Shown here in pieces: positions 36,109 through 45,056 of a stretch of 64,000 nucleotides of DNA. A program made the translations under genes and the position numbers. The notes beneath the pieces are model-generated. The model worked only from the letters and a program-made list of their open reading frames with translations. It searched no databases and was not told where the DNA came from. The stretch is from CANHBY01 sp046342195 (GTDB lineage: Bacteria > Pseudomonadota > Gammaproteobacteria > Burkholderiales > Burkholderiaceae_C), in the NCBI GenBank assembly GCA_046342195.1, contig JBKDQE010000021.1:1-64000 (forward strand). The letters run 5' to 3'. The first letter of the stretch is position 1. Each line of letters begins with the position of its first letter.

Positions 36109-36963
36109 TCAAGGGAAATCGTTTTCCAGCAAAGATTGCTGTTTCACCACGCGGTCCAAGGCTTGCAATTGCTCAAGCAGGCTGGCCATGTGTTTCAGGG
36201 GGACGGCATTCGGGCCATCGCTCAGGGCGCGGGCCGGGTCAGGGTGGGTTTCCATGAAGAGGCCTGCAATACCGACGGCGACCGCTGCGCGAGCTAATAC
36301 AGGCACAAACTCGCGTTGGCCGCCACTGCTGGTGCCTTGCCCGCCCGGCAGTTGAACCGAATGGGTGGCATCAAAAACAACGGGGGCGCCAGTTTCCCGC
36401 ATGATGGCCAAGGATCGCATGTCGCTGACCAGATTGTTGTAGCCAAAGGTGGTTCCGCGTTCGCAGGCGAGGAAGTTGTCGGTGGGCAAGCCCTTGGCCT
36501 GAGCGGCTGCACGGGCTTTGTCGATCACGTTTTTCATGTCATGGGGCGCAAGGAACTGCCCTTTTTTGATATTCACCGGCTTGCCTGACTCGGCCACCGC
36601 GCGGATAAAATCAGTTTGACGGCAAAGAAATGCAGGGGTTTGAAGGACATCTACCACTGCAGCCACTTGAGGCACTTCAGCTTCGGTATGGACGTCCGTC
36701 AGAACCGGCACTTGCCATTCACGCTTGACTTGGCCCAAGATTTCCAAACCTTGATCAATGCCCAAACCGCGGAAAGAGCTTCCACTGGAGCGATTGGCTT
36801 TGTCAACGCTGCTTTTGAAGATGAAGGGAATGCCGAGCTTTTGAGTGATTTCTTTCAACTGGCCGGCAACATCCATTTGCAGTTGAGCCGACTCGATCAC
36901 ACAGGGGCCAGCGATCAGAAAGAAAGGACGATGCAAACCGACTTCAAACCCACAGAGCTTCAT
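36109..36963 (-). CDS. kdsA: 3-deoxy-8-phosphooctulonate synthase
   Basis: A 284-residue KDO8P synthase, which condenses phosphoenolpyruvate with arabinose 5-phosphate for the lipopolysaccharide inner core, so the cell is Gram-negative. Visible: LIAGPCVIES, FKSSVDKANRSS, PVLTDVHTE and ANVIDKARA-type segments, and ATHSVQLPGG. Its ATG overlaps the pyrG stop by 4 bp, so it is translationally coupled. Confidence 0.97.
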   Translation of the reverse strand: MKLCGFEVGLHRPFFLIAGPCVIESAQLQMDVAGQLKEITQKLGIPFIFKSSVDKANRSSGSSFRGLGIDQGLEILGQVKREWQVPVLTDVHTEAEVPQVAAVVDVLQTPAFLCRQTDFIRAVAESGKPVNIKKGQFLAPHDMKNVIDKARAAAQAKGLPTDNFLACERGTTFGYNNLVSDMRSLAIMRETGAPVVFDATHSVQLPGGQGTSSGGQREFVPVLARAAVAVGIAGLFMETHPDPARALSDGPNAVPLKHMASLLEQLQALDRVVKQQSLLENDFP

Positions 36964-38660
36964 GCGGCTTCCTTCTCACCCGTGCTGCGCGTGCCTTGGT
37001 AGGCCAATGCGGCCTGGATGTAGGAATTAAACAGAGGGTGGCTGCCCCAAGGGGTTGATTTAAATTCAGGGTGGAATTGAACACCCATGTACCAAGGGTG
37101 AACACTGCGTGGCAGCTCAATGATTTCCGTGAGCTTCTCGTGCTGAGTGAGAGCTGAAATGACCAAACCTGCCTGGCTGAGGCGATCAAGGTAATTGACA
37201 TTGGCTTCGAAGCGGTGGCGGTGACGCTCAGTGAGCACAGGGCCATAGATGTCATGGGCGAGAGTGCCGGTTTTGACGTTTGAACTTTGAGCACCTAAAC
37301 GCATCGTGCCGCCCAAGTCGGAGCTGACGTCTCGTTTGTGGATCGAGCCATCGGTGTCTTGCCATTCGTCGATCAGGGCAATCACGGGGTATGGCGTGAG
37401 GGGATCAAACTCGGTGCTGTTGGCCAAGGGAAGATGTGCTTTGTGCCGGGCATATTCGATGGTAGCCACTTGCATGCCGAGGCAAATGCCCAGGTAAGGA
37501 ATTTTGTTTTCCCGGGCATACTGAGCAGCAAGAATTTTGCCCTCCACCCCGCGTTTGCCAAACCCCCCAGGAACCAAAACAGCATCGATTTCGGAGAGTT
37601 GCCTGATATTGTCGGGGTTCAGGCTTTCGGAGTCGATATAGCGAATGTGGATCTTGGCCTGGTTATGCAAGCCGGCGTGGCGCAGGGCTTCATTGAGCGA
37701 CTTGTAAGAGTCAGACAGGTCGGTGTACTTGCCACACATGGCGATGGTCACAGCCTGCTTGGGGGATTCGACCTGTTGAACCAGATCATCCCAGCGCTTC
37801 AAATTGGCTGGCGGAGTGCTGAGACGCAGCTTGTCGCAAATCAGTCCGTCAAGGCCTTGTTCATGAAGCATACGCGGCACTTTATAAATGGTGTCAGCAT
37901 CCCAGACGGAGATGACGCCCCATTGCGGCACATTGGTAAAAAGTGAAATTTTTTCGCGCTCTTCGTTGGGTACGGCACGGTCTGCGCGGCACAGCAAGGC
38001 ATCGGGCTGAATACCGATTTCACGCAGCTTTTGAACGGTATGTTGGGTGGGTTTGGTTTTCAGTTCGCCGGCCGTAGCAATCCATGGGACATAAGTCAAG
38101 TGGACAAAAGCAGTCTGATTGGGCCCCATGCGCAGGCTCATCTGGCGAACGGCCTCCAAAAATGGCAAAGATTCGATATCACCCACCGTACCGCCAATTT
38201 CGACAATGGCCAAGTCGACCGCATGGGAGGGGTCAAAGCTGTCTTCCTGGCCCGGGATCGGCAACAGACCCGCCCCACGTTTGATAAATTCCTGAATTTC
38301 GTGAGTCACATGGGGGATCACTTGGACGGTTTTACCAAGGTAGTCGCCGCGCCGCTCCTTCTCAAGGACACTTTTATAAATTTGCCCTGTGGTGAAATTA
38401 TTGGAACGCTTCATTTTGGTGGTGATAAAGCGCTCGTAGTGGCCCAGGTCAAGGTCGGTCTCGGCGCCATCGTCTGTCACGAAGACTTCGCCGTGCTGAA
38501 AGGGCGACATGGTACCGGGGTCGACATTGAGGTAGGGGTCCAGCTTGATCAGGGTGACATTGATGCCGCGCGATTCGAGAATCGCTGCGAGCGACGCAGC
38601 CGCGATGCCCTTGCCCAGGGAAGACACGACACCGCCAGTGACAAAGACAAACTTGGTCAT
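36960..38660 (-). CDS. pyrG: CTP synthase
   Basis: Full-length CTP synthase (566 residues from the ATG at 38660; MTKFVFVTGGVVSSLGKG). The N-terminal synthetase domain has the P-loop and SPFQHGEVFVTDDGAETDLD, and the C-terminal glutaminase has GICLGMQ (nucleophile Cys near residue 395) and FHPEF for the His/Glu of the triad. It converts UTP to CTP using glutamine. First gene of the pyrG-kdsA-eno-ftsB operon. Confidence 0.98.
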   Translation of the reverse strand: MTKFVFVTGGVVSSLGKGIAAASLAAILESRGINVTLIKLDPYLNVDPGTMSPFQHGEVFVTDDGAETDLDLGHYERFITTKMKRSNNFTTGQIYKSVLEKERRGDYLGKTVQVIPHVTHEIQEFIKRGAGLLPIPGQEDSFDPSHAVDLAIVEIGGTVGDIESLPFLEAVRQMSLRMGPNQTAFVHLTYVPWIATAGELKTKPTQHTVQKLREIGIQPDALLCRADRAVPNEEREKISLFTNVPQWGVISVWDADTIYKVPRMLHEQGLDGLICDKLRLSTPPANLKRWDDLVQQVESPKQAVTIAMCGKYTDLSDSYKSLNEALRHAGLHNQAKIHIRYIDSESLNPDNIRQLSEIDAVLVPGGFGKRGVEGKILAAQYARENKIPYLGICLGMQVATIEYARHKAHLPLANSTEFDPLTPYPVIALIDEWQDTDGSIHKRDVSSDLGGTMRLGAQSSNVKTGTLAHDIYGPVLTERHRHRFEANVNYLDRLSQAGLVISALTQHEKLTEIIELPRSVHPWYMGVQFHPEFKSTPWGSHPLFNSYIQAALAYQGTRSTGEKEAA

Positions 38661-38799
38661 TGCATGCAGCACGGCTGAGTGCCGCGCGATGATGGTAAAG
38701 CAAAATTATAAATGGGCGGCCCTGTCAAGAGAGTACCGATGGTTTGCTTTTAATGGGAATGTGTTTTTGCACCCGGCCCCGACCCCAACCCTGATTGTC

Positions 38800-39444
38800 A
38801 TGAAAAAAACCGAAATCGAACCCTTCTTTGCCACCCTGAAAAACGCCAATCCCGAGCCACAAACCGAACTTGAATTCACCAACACCTTTGAACTGTTGGC
38901 TGCTGTGCTACTGTCTGCACAGGCCACGGATGTCAGTGTGAACAAGGCCACGCGGGCATTGTTTGCCAGTGCCAACACGCCACATCGCATGTTGGCGCTG
39001 GGTTTACCAGCCCTGACTCAAGCCATCCAAAGTATTGGGCTGTATCGAACCAAGGCGAAAAATTTGTTTGAAACTTGCAAGATTCTCGTCAATGATTATG
39101 GCGGACACATTCCCAGAACCCGCGAAGCACTCGAGTCATTGCCGGGTGTGGGCCGAAAAACGGCGAATGTGGTGCTCAATGTGGCCTTCGGTGAACCCAC
39201 CATGGCGGTAGATACGCATGTTTTTCGTGTGAGCCATCGAACCGGTTTGGCACGAGGAAAAACCCCGTTGAAAGTTGAACAACAACTCTTGAAGCGGGTG
39301 CCCACAGACTACTTGGTCGACGCGCATCACTGGTTGATTTTACATGGCCGGTATGTCTGCAAAGCCCGCAAGCCTCTTTGTGAGCACTGCCTGGTGAGCA
39401 CATTCTGTGATGAAGCCCAACGACAACGCCAATCAAGACGCTGA
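38800..39444 (+). CDS. nth: Endonuclease III
   Basis: A 214-residue DNA glycosylase/AP lyase for oxidised pyrimidines. Helix-hairpin-helix LPGVGRKTANVV carries the catalytic Lys, VDTHVFRVSHR the catalytic Asp, and the 4Fe-4S cluster motif is CKARKPLCEHCLVSTFC (C-x6-C-x2-C-x5-C). The start at 38800 (MKKTEIEPFF) is chosen; the upstream reading overlaps pyrG. Its stop overlaps the convergent DUF3579 gene by 12 bp. Confidence 0.96.
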   Translation: MKKTEIEPFFATLKNANPEPQTELEFTNTFELLAAVLLSAQATDVSVNKATRALFASANTPHRMLALGLPALTQAIQSIGLYRTKAKNLFETCKILVNDYGGHIPRTREALESLPGVGRKTANVVLNVAFGEPTMAVDTHVFRVSHRTGLARGKTPLKVEQQLLKRVPTDYLVDAHHWLILHGRYVCKARKPLCEHCLVSTFCDEAQRQRQSRR

Positions 39445-39762
39445 GGTCCTTCCAGGGGCCTCGGGCAAGAAGCAAGCTTCGAACACTTGAAGCCGGTTAT
39501 CACGGGCAAAATTCATCACAAAGTCCCAGGCCATCGGCTCAATTTCACGGAGGCGCTCATTCACAATGACACACTGGACACCATTGACTCGACCGGGAAA
39601 ACAAAAAGGCGAATAGCCAATATGGGCACCCATCCCGCCTGTGCCTGTCCTTGGGCGGAAAGACGAAAGAGCGCCAGCCAAGCGCTCAGCCCAGTCACTG
39701 GGGCGAAAAGGCTCGCCCTCCAAGGTCAACCCTTGAATAAAAACTTCTCGCGATAATGTCAT
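39433..39762 (-). CDS. DUF3579 family protein
   Basis: A 109-residue protein matching DUF3579 in full: EVFIQGLTLEGEPFRPSDWAERL near the start, then MGAHIGYSPFCFPGRVNGVQCV and RLREIEPMAWDFVMNFARDN. Function unknown. In many Burkholderiales it lies beside argD and argF, as here, transcribed away from them. Convergent with nth. Confidence 0.88.
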   Translation of the reverse strand: MTLSREVFIQGLTLEGEPFRPSDWAERLAGALSSFRPRTGTGGMGAHIGYSPFCFPGRVNGVQCVIVNERLREIEPMAWDFVMNFARDNRLQVFEACFLPEAPGRTSAS

Positions 39763-40078
39763 AAGTCACGTCACACAGGGTTTGTCTGTGATTTAAAACC
39801 CCAAGAAGCGCCAAAGCTTCAGGAAGCTCTGCCAAACCCATCTTAAAGCACCCTGCCCCTCAGGCCCTTGAACTGGCTCAGAACATGCTTGACCCACGAG
39901 AAAATTCCGACATCCAGGGCCACGCTCAAAGCTGGAAATATTCGTCAAGCAGGCTTCTCAGCCTTAAAATAGTTTTTGATCTTTCATCGCTGAACATCAT
40001 TACCGCCTCTCTTGGTGTTCAATCAGGCCCGCAAAAGCTCAGCCCGGTTCAAGTTTCACCTCTAATTTCCAACAGCGC
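39763..40078. other. Divergent regulatory gap upstream of argD
   Basis: A 316-bp gap between the DUF3579 gene and argD, presumably holding promoters for both. It has a GAAGC...GCTTC-type inverted word near 39805-39830 and AT-rich TTAAAATAG-like stretches near 39963. No ORF or RNA is convincing, and no ARG box can be named with confidence. Confidence 0.4.
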
Positions 40079-41287
40079 ATGCCATACGCCTCTCTTTCTC
40101 CAGCCTCTGAGCCCCACGTGATGCACACCTATGCTCGCGTGCCGATTGCGTTGTCGCATGGAAAAGGCTGCTGGGTGTGGGACCTCAATGGCAAAAAGTA
40201 TCTTGATGGCCTGGGTGGAATTGCCGTCAACACCCTTGGGCACGCCCACCCCCGCTGGGTGTCTGCGCTGCAATCCCAACTTGCCACGCTTGTTCACACG
40301 TCCAATTATTATTACAACCCACTTCAGGAAGAATTGGCCGCCAAGCTTTGCGCACTTTCGGGCCTGGAAAATGTTTTTTTCTGCAATTCCGGCCTGGAAG
40401 CGAACGAAGCCGCCTTAAAAATCGCCCGCAAATTCGGGCATGACAAGGGCATTGAGTTTCCAGAAATTATCGTTTACGAAAAAGCATTTCATGGCCGCTC
40501 GATCGCCACGCTCTCAGCCACTGGCAATCCGAAGGTTCAGGCGGGCTTTTACCCTTTGGTTGAAGGCTTTGTGCGAATTCCCTTCAACGATATCCATGCC
40601 CTTTATCAGACAGCCGAAAATCGACCCCGGGCGGTGGCCGTATTTCTTGAGGTCATCCAGGGTGAAGGAGGCGTCAACCCAGCCACGGTGGAGTATCTTC
40701 AGGCGCTCAGGCAACTCTGCAATGAGCGCGGCTGGCTGCTGATGCTTGATGAAGTGCAATGTGGTATTGGGCGCACCGGAAAATGGTTTGCTCACCAATG
40801 GGCAGGCATTCAACCCGATGTCATGCCGCTGGCCAAGGGCTTGGGTTCTGGTGTCCCGATCGGTGCCGTGGTCTGCGGCCCCAAAGCGGCCAAAGTCTTT
40901 GCGCCGGGCAATCATGGCACCACCTTTGGGGGCAACCCCTTGGCCATGAGGGCTGGCATTGAAACCATTCGTATCATCGAAGAAGATCATCTCCTGCATC
41001 ATGTTCAGCGCGTTGGAGACGCCCTGCATGCTGGCTTGGTGCGCGAGTTGGGCGAGGTTCCAGGCGTTGTTGAGATTCGTGGACAAGGCCTGATGCTGGG
41101 CATCGAACTTGACCGACCATGCAGCCCCCTACTCGCTCAGGCGGCTGAAGCAGGCCTTTTAATGAGCGTCACTGCCGACAAGGTCATTCGCCTGGTTCCG
41201 CCCCTGATCCTGTCGATGGATGAAGCTGCTCAGATTGTGGCTTTGTTAAGCCCTCTGGTGCGCCAATTTCTCCACACTCCTGCTTGA
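40079..41287 (+). CDS. argD: Acetylornithine aminotransferase
   Basis: A 402-residue class III PLP transaminase of arginine (and possibly lysine) synthesis. Signatures: LDGLGGIAVNTLGHAHP, FFCNSGLEANEAALKIAR, FHGRSIATLSATG, DEVQCGIGRTGKWFAHQ, and the PLP Lys in MPLAKGLGSGVPIGA (~251). A second ATG at 40121 is a possible start but lies close to the conserved region. argF follows after 10 bp. Confidence 0.95.
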   Translation: MPYASLSPASEPHVMHTYARVPIALSHGKGCWVWDLNGKKYLDGLGGIAVNTLGHAHPRWVSALQSQLATLVHTSNYYYNPLQEELAAKLCALSGLENVFFCNSGLEANEAALKIARKFGHDKGIEFPEIIVYEKAFHGRSIATLSATGNPKVQAGFYPLVEGFVRIPFNDIHALYQTAENRPRAVAVFLEVIQGEGGVNPATVEYLQALRQLCNERGWLLMLDEVQCGIGRTGKWFAHQWAGIQPDVMPLAKGLGSGVPIGAVVCGPKAAKVFAPGNHGTTFGGNPLAMRAGIETIRIIEEDHLLHHVQRVGDALHAGLVRELGEVPGVVEIRGQGLMLGIELDRPCSPLLAQAAEAGLLMSVTADKVIRLVPPLILSMDEAAQIVALLSPLVRQFLHTPA

Positions 41288-41297
41288 CATTGTTCTC

Positions 41298-42230
41298 ATG
41301 AAACCTGGCCCGCAACCGATTCGTCATTTTCTTCAGTTCAAGGATTTCAACGCTGAAGAGTACGCCTACTTGTTCGAACGGGCTGCGATTATCAAAAAGC
41401 GATTCAAAAACTACGAAAAGTACACCCCCCTGACGGATCGCACGCTGGCCATGGTTTTTGAAAAAGCCAGCACCCGTACGCGGGTGAGTTTTGAAGCCGG
41501 CATGTACCAAATGGGCGGCTCGGTCGTGACGCTAACGACAGCCGACAGCCAGCTTGGGCGCTCAGAGCCCATCGAAGACAGCGCGAGGGTCATCAGCCGC
41601 ATGGTTGATCTTGTGATGATTCGCACCTTCGAACAGGCCAAAATAGAAGCTTTTGCAGCCCACTCACGAGTGCCCATCATTAATGGCCTCACGAACGAAT
41701 ACCACCCCTGCCAGATCATGGCCGATATTTTCACCTACATCGAACACCGTGGCAGCCTTGAGGGCAAAGTGGTGGCTTGGGTGGGCGATGGCAACAATAT
41801 GGCCAACACATGGCTACAGGCTGCCGACATCCTGGGTTTCACTCTCCATGTGAGCACCCCGAGTGGCTACGAAATTGACCCCAAAATTGCCGGCATCACC
41901 AACAGATCATGCCTCAAAACTTTCAAAAACCCTCTGGACGCCTGCCAAGGCGCTCATTTGGTGACCACTGACGTCTGGACCAGCATGGGTTTTGAAGCTG
42001 AAAATGAGGCCCGCCGAGCCGCTTTTGCCAATTGGTGCGTGGATCAAAACATGATGGCTGTTGCTCAAAGCAATGCCCTTTTTATGCACTGCCTGCCGGC
42101 CCACCGTGGCGAAGAAGTGACGTCAGAGGTGATTGATGGGCCTCAGTCTGTTGTTTGGGATGAGGCGGAAAACCGAATGCATGTGCAAAAAGCACTGATG
42201 GAATACTTGCTCAATGGCCGGATTGGCTGA
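41298..42230 (+). CDS. argF: Ornithine carbamoyltransferase, anabolic
   Basis: A 310-residue enzyme that joins ornithine and carbamoyl phosphate to give citrulline. Carbamoyl-phosphate motif FEKASTRTRVSFE, ornithine-binding NEYHPCQIMADI, MVDLVMIRT and the active-site FMHCLPAHRGEEV are intact. It follows argD by 10 bp, so the two are cotranscribed. No argG or argH lies nearby. Confidence 0.97.
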   Translation: MKPGPQPIRHFLQFKDFNAEEYAYLFERAAIIKKRFKNYEKYTPLTDRTLAMVFEKASTRTRVSFEAGMYQMGGSVVTLTTADSQLGRSEPIEDSARVISRMVDLVMIRTFEQAKIEAFAAHSRVPIINGLTNEYHPCQIMADIFTYIEHRGSLEGKVVAWVGDGNNMANTWLQAADILGFTLHVSTPSGYEIDPKIAGITNRSCLKTFKNPLDACQGAHLVTTDVWTSMGFEAENEARRAAFANWCVDQNMMAVAQSNALFMHCLPAHRGEEVTSEVIDGPQSVVWDEAENRMHVQKALMEYLLNGRIG

Positions 42231-42319
42231 CGCTCAGCTTTCAAGCCCTGCAAGCTGGCCGCCACCAAAGCAGAATGAAAAAACAAATTCAATCAGCCCG
42301 CATCCATTGGATGCCCTGA

Positions 42320-42664
42320 TCAGTATCTGTAGTAACGACGATCAGCTGAGCGATCATCACCCCAGTAACGATCATCATGATGACGGTGGTGGCGACCGCG
42401 CCAGGGGCGCTCATAAACCACAACCGGAGGCTGGTAAATCACCTGAGGAGGGGGAGCGTAAACCACGGGCGGCGGTGCATACACGATGGGCGGAGGAGGC
42501 GCGTAAATGATGGGGGGCTGAACATAAACGCGCGATGAATTGGAAATGACGGTTTCGATAGCAGGGGTGTTGATGCCGATAGACCAATAAATGCGGTCTG
42601 CATGCGCAGTGCCCCCTGAAACAGCAGCAGCCATGATAAAACAGGCCATTAGAATTTTTTTCAT
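42320..42664 (-). CDS. Exported Pro/Tyr-rich protein with YAPPP repeats
   Basis: A 114-residue secreted protein of unknown function. The start at 42664 has a strong AGGAGGGTG ribosome binding site and a signal peptide (KKILMACFIMAAAVSGGTAHA). The mature part holds four or five tandem PPP-Y-V/I repeats (IIYAPPPPIVYAPPPVVYAP) and a basic, His/Arg/Asp/Tyr-rich tail (RGRHHRHHDDRYW). It resembles small surface or periplasmic proteins with YXPP repeats, but no activity can be named. A MITE lies about 100 bp upstream of its start. Confidence 0.75.
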   Translation of the reverse strand: MKKILMACFIMAAAVSGGTAHADRIYWSIGINTPAIETVISNSSRVYVQPPIIYAPPPPIVYAPPPVVYAPPPQVIYQPPVVVYERPWRGRHHRHHDDRYWGDDRSADRRYYRY

Positions 42665-42765
42665 GTCACCCTCCTGAAATAACAATGCATTTGTGTTTTG
42701 TGGGGATCTCTGCAAAACCGATCAGGGAGGCATGCAGCTTTTGGTGCTGACGCAGACTGATGAAA

Positions 42766-42925
42766 CCAGGGCCTGTTAACACTAAAGTGCCAGATGCATT
42801 GTTCTTCAAAAGGCCTTGAGCAAGGCGGAAAACGAAGCCAGGGAGGCCCCCGGCGAGCCTTTGCAACGCCGCGCAAGGCCTTTTGGGGAACAACGCACTG
42901 GCACTTTAGTATTAACAGGCCCTGG
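42766..42925. mobile_element. MITE-like palindromic element, 160 bp
   Basis: Near-perfect long inverted repeat. The left arm begins CCAGGGCCTGTTAACACT and the right arm ends in its complement (AGTATTAACAGGCCCTGG). The arms are about 52 bp with few mismatches and continue through AAAGTGCCAG, a TTGTTC core and AAAAGGCCTTG. The centre is GC-rich and has no credible gene. Its ends match the short copy at 58144-58160 and one arm matches 6734-6819. No target-site duplication is obvious. Confidence 0.8.
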
Positions 42926-43165
42926 ACACTGGAGAGGTTTTGCACAGCCTCCTTAAGTTCAACGCTAATTCTTTGACTTTGGTTGACTGGAGAAAAATGA
43001 TTAGGGCCTGTGAAGCCTAAGTGGGTGCTGCATCTGCTGTCACAATCAAAAATATCGGTACGGAGGCTGACATCCATTGGCATCCCGAAGGCCGGATCAG
43101 CCTGTCTTTCGAGGGGGTCGCTAAAATAAGCCCTGATCCTCCAAGCCCCTGATTTTTATCCTTCC
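42926..43165. other. Gap between the MITE and glnS
   Basis: A 240-bp region with no convincing gene; it should hold the glnS promoter. A GGGCCTGT word at about 43004 recalls the MITE tip but does not extend. Confidence 0.4.
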
Positions 43166-44998
43166 ATGAAGAAAACACCGAAGCAAGCAAACGAGTCCAA
43201 ACCCAGTCACTTTCTCAGGCAAATCATTGAAAAAGATTTGGCTCAAGGCACTTATACGCATCGACGGTTTGCTGGTACGCCAGGCGGACGGGCTCACCAT
43301 ATGGATGCAGCGCTTGACCCCGCAAAGGTTCGCACACGATTTCCTCCTGAACCCAATGGTTTTCTTCATGTGGGACATGCCAAGAGCATTTGCCTGAATT
43401 TTGGCCTGGCACAGGAATATGAAGGAGTGTGCCACCTGCGCTTTGACGACACCAACCCAGAAAAAGAAGAACAAATTTATATTGATGCCATCATTGATGC
43501 GGTGCGCTGGCTTGGTTTTCGCTGGGACTCAGAAATTCATGGTCAGCGTGTTGAGCACCTTTACTACGCCAGCAACTACTTTGATTTCATGTATCACGCT
43601 GCCGAGGCCTTGATTGAAGCTGACCTGGCATATGTTGACGAGCAAAGCAGTGAAGCCATGCGCCTTCACCGAGGAGATTTCAATACCCCCGGCACGAACA
43701 GCCCTTTCAGAGGGCGCGCCCCCTCTGAAAATTTGACCAGGTTTCGGCAAATGCGGGCAGGAGAATTGCCCGATGGCGCCGCGGTATTGCGAGCCAAAAT
43801 AGATATGGCCCATCCAAATATCAACTTGCGAGACCCTGCCATCTATCGTATTCGACGAGCCACCCACCACAATACAGGCGATGCATGGTGTATCTACCCT
43901 ATGTACACCTTTGCTCATCCGATTGAAGATGCCCTGGAAAACATTACCCACAGCATCTGTACTCTGGAATTTGAGGATCAGCGGCCCTTTTATGACTGGC
44001 TTCTGGAGCATCTGTGCCGACTTGGCTTGCTGCAATCCCCTCCCCCTCATCAGCATGAATTCGCACGCTTGAATTTAACCTATGTTGTGACCAGCAAACG
44101 CAAATTGAAAAACCTGGTCGATACGGGCCATGTCGAGGGCTGGGATGATCCGAGAATGCCTACCATTGCCGGATTGCGTCGGCGAGGGTTTACCCCCGAA
44201 TCACTGCGCCTGTTTGCCGAACGCATCGGGGTGAGCAAAGCCGACAGCTGGATTGATTACAGCACCCTCGAGATTGCCCTGAGGGATGACCTTGACCCCA
44301 AAGCGGCCCGGGCCTGTGCGGTGCTTGACCCCTTGAAACTAAAACTGGTGAACTTTTCTGAGGTTTTTGGTCGAGAAGATCATCGTCAGCTTTGCCGGGC
44401 ACCCGTTCATCCGGCCCAGCCCGAGCGAGGTCAGCGGGAATTTTATCTGACCCATGAAGTTTGGATTGAACGCGAGGACTTTATGGAAATTCCAAGCCAA
44501 GGGTTTTTCCGCCTGAGCCCACCCCGCATGCAAGACGATGGTCAGGAAATTCCAGGAAGCAAGGTTCGTCTCAAATATGGTTATGTGATTGAATGTACCG
44601 GTTGCGAAAAAAATGCTTACGGAGACCTCACTGCCGTGCTGGCCCGAATCATTCCTGACACCCAAAGTGGCACGCCCGGAGCCGATTCAGTCAAGGTCAA
44701 GGGGGTGATCACCTGGGTTAGTGTGGCGGAAGGGCTGAATGCCGAGGTACGTCTTTATGACCGCCTCTTCTTGGAAGCCCATCCTGATGCCGGTGGCCGG
44801 GATTACTTCTCTGCACTGAACCCGCGCAGCAAGCGCGTGGTTGCAGCGATTGTGGAGCCTGGCTTGGCAGCAGCCCAAGCGGATGAAAAATTTCAGTTTG
44901 AAAGACACGGGTATTTTGTGGCCGACAGGCTGGATCACTCCGCAGGGCGCCTTGTTTTTAATCGGGCCACCACACTGAAAGAAACGTGGCCTCAATGA
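43166..44998 (+). CDS. glnS: Glutaminyl-tRNA synthetase
   Basis: Class I synthetase charging tRNA-Gln, 610 residues. The HIGH motif is PPEPNGFLHVGHAKSICLNFG (second His near residue 68) and the KMSKS-type loop reads VVTSKRKLKNLV (~307). The catalytic Rossmann domain is followed by the C-terminal anticodon-binding beta-barrels. The longer N-terminal reach (ATG at 43166) is usual for betaproteobacterial GlnRS. Convergent with the SNF2 gene. Confidence 0.97.
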   Translation: MKKTPKQANESKPSHFLRQIIEKDLAQGTYTHRRFAGTPGGRAHHMDAALDPAKVRTRFPPEPNGFLHVGHAKSICLNFGLAQEYEGVCHLRFDDTNPEKEEQIYIDAIIDAVRWLGFRWDSEIHGQRVEHLYYASNYFDFMYHAAEALIEADLAYVDEQSSEAMRLHRGDFNTPGTNSPFRGRAPSENLTRFRQMRAGELPDGAAVLRAKIDMAHPNINLRDPAIYRIRRATHHNTGDAWCIYPMYTFAHPIEDALENITHSICTLEFEDQRPFYDWLLEHLCRLGLLQSPPPHQHEFARLNLTYVVTSKRKLKNLVDTGHVEGWDDPRMPTIAGLRRRGFTPESLRLFAERIGVSKADSWIDYSTLEIALRDDLDPKAARACAVLDPLKLKLVNFSEVFGREDHRQLCRAPVHPAQPERGQREFYLTHEVWIEREDFMEIPSQGFFRLSPPRMQDDGQEIPGSKVRLKYGYVIECTGCEKNAYGDLTAVLARIIPDTQSGTPGADSVKVKGVITWVSVAEGLNAEVRLYDRLFLEAHPDAGGRDYFSALNPRSKRVVAAIVEPGLAAAQADEKFQFERHGYFVADRLDHSAGRLVFNRATTLKETWPQ

Positions 44999-45006
44999 AC
45001 TAGGGC

Positions 45007-45056
45007 CTGAGCGGTTTTAAGCGCTCAGCGCTTGGCTCAAGCCCCGAGGGGCTTGA
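45007..45056. terminator. Paired hairpins between convergent glnS and helicase genes
   Basis: Two perfect hairpins: CTGAGCG-N8-CGCTCAG at 45007-45028, and TCAAGCCCC-GA-GGGGCTTGA at 45037-45056, which includes the helicase stop codon. Neither has a long U-run, but together they should block convergent transcription. Confidence 0.5.

Noticed and set aside
34918..36297. 459-codon open frame antisense to enolase
   Set aside because: Mirrors a highly conserved gene and has no recognisable domain.
42666..42893. 75-codon frame through the MITE
   Set aside because: It lies in the palindrome and reads through the repeat; no protein features.
45000..45008. AGGGCCTG word after glnS as another MITE tip
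   Set aside because: The match is only about eight bases and does not extend.
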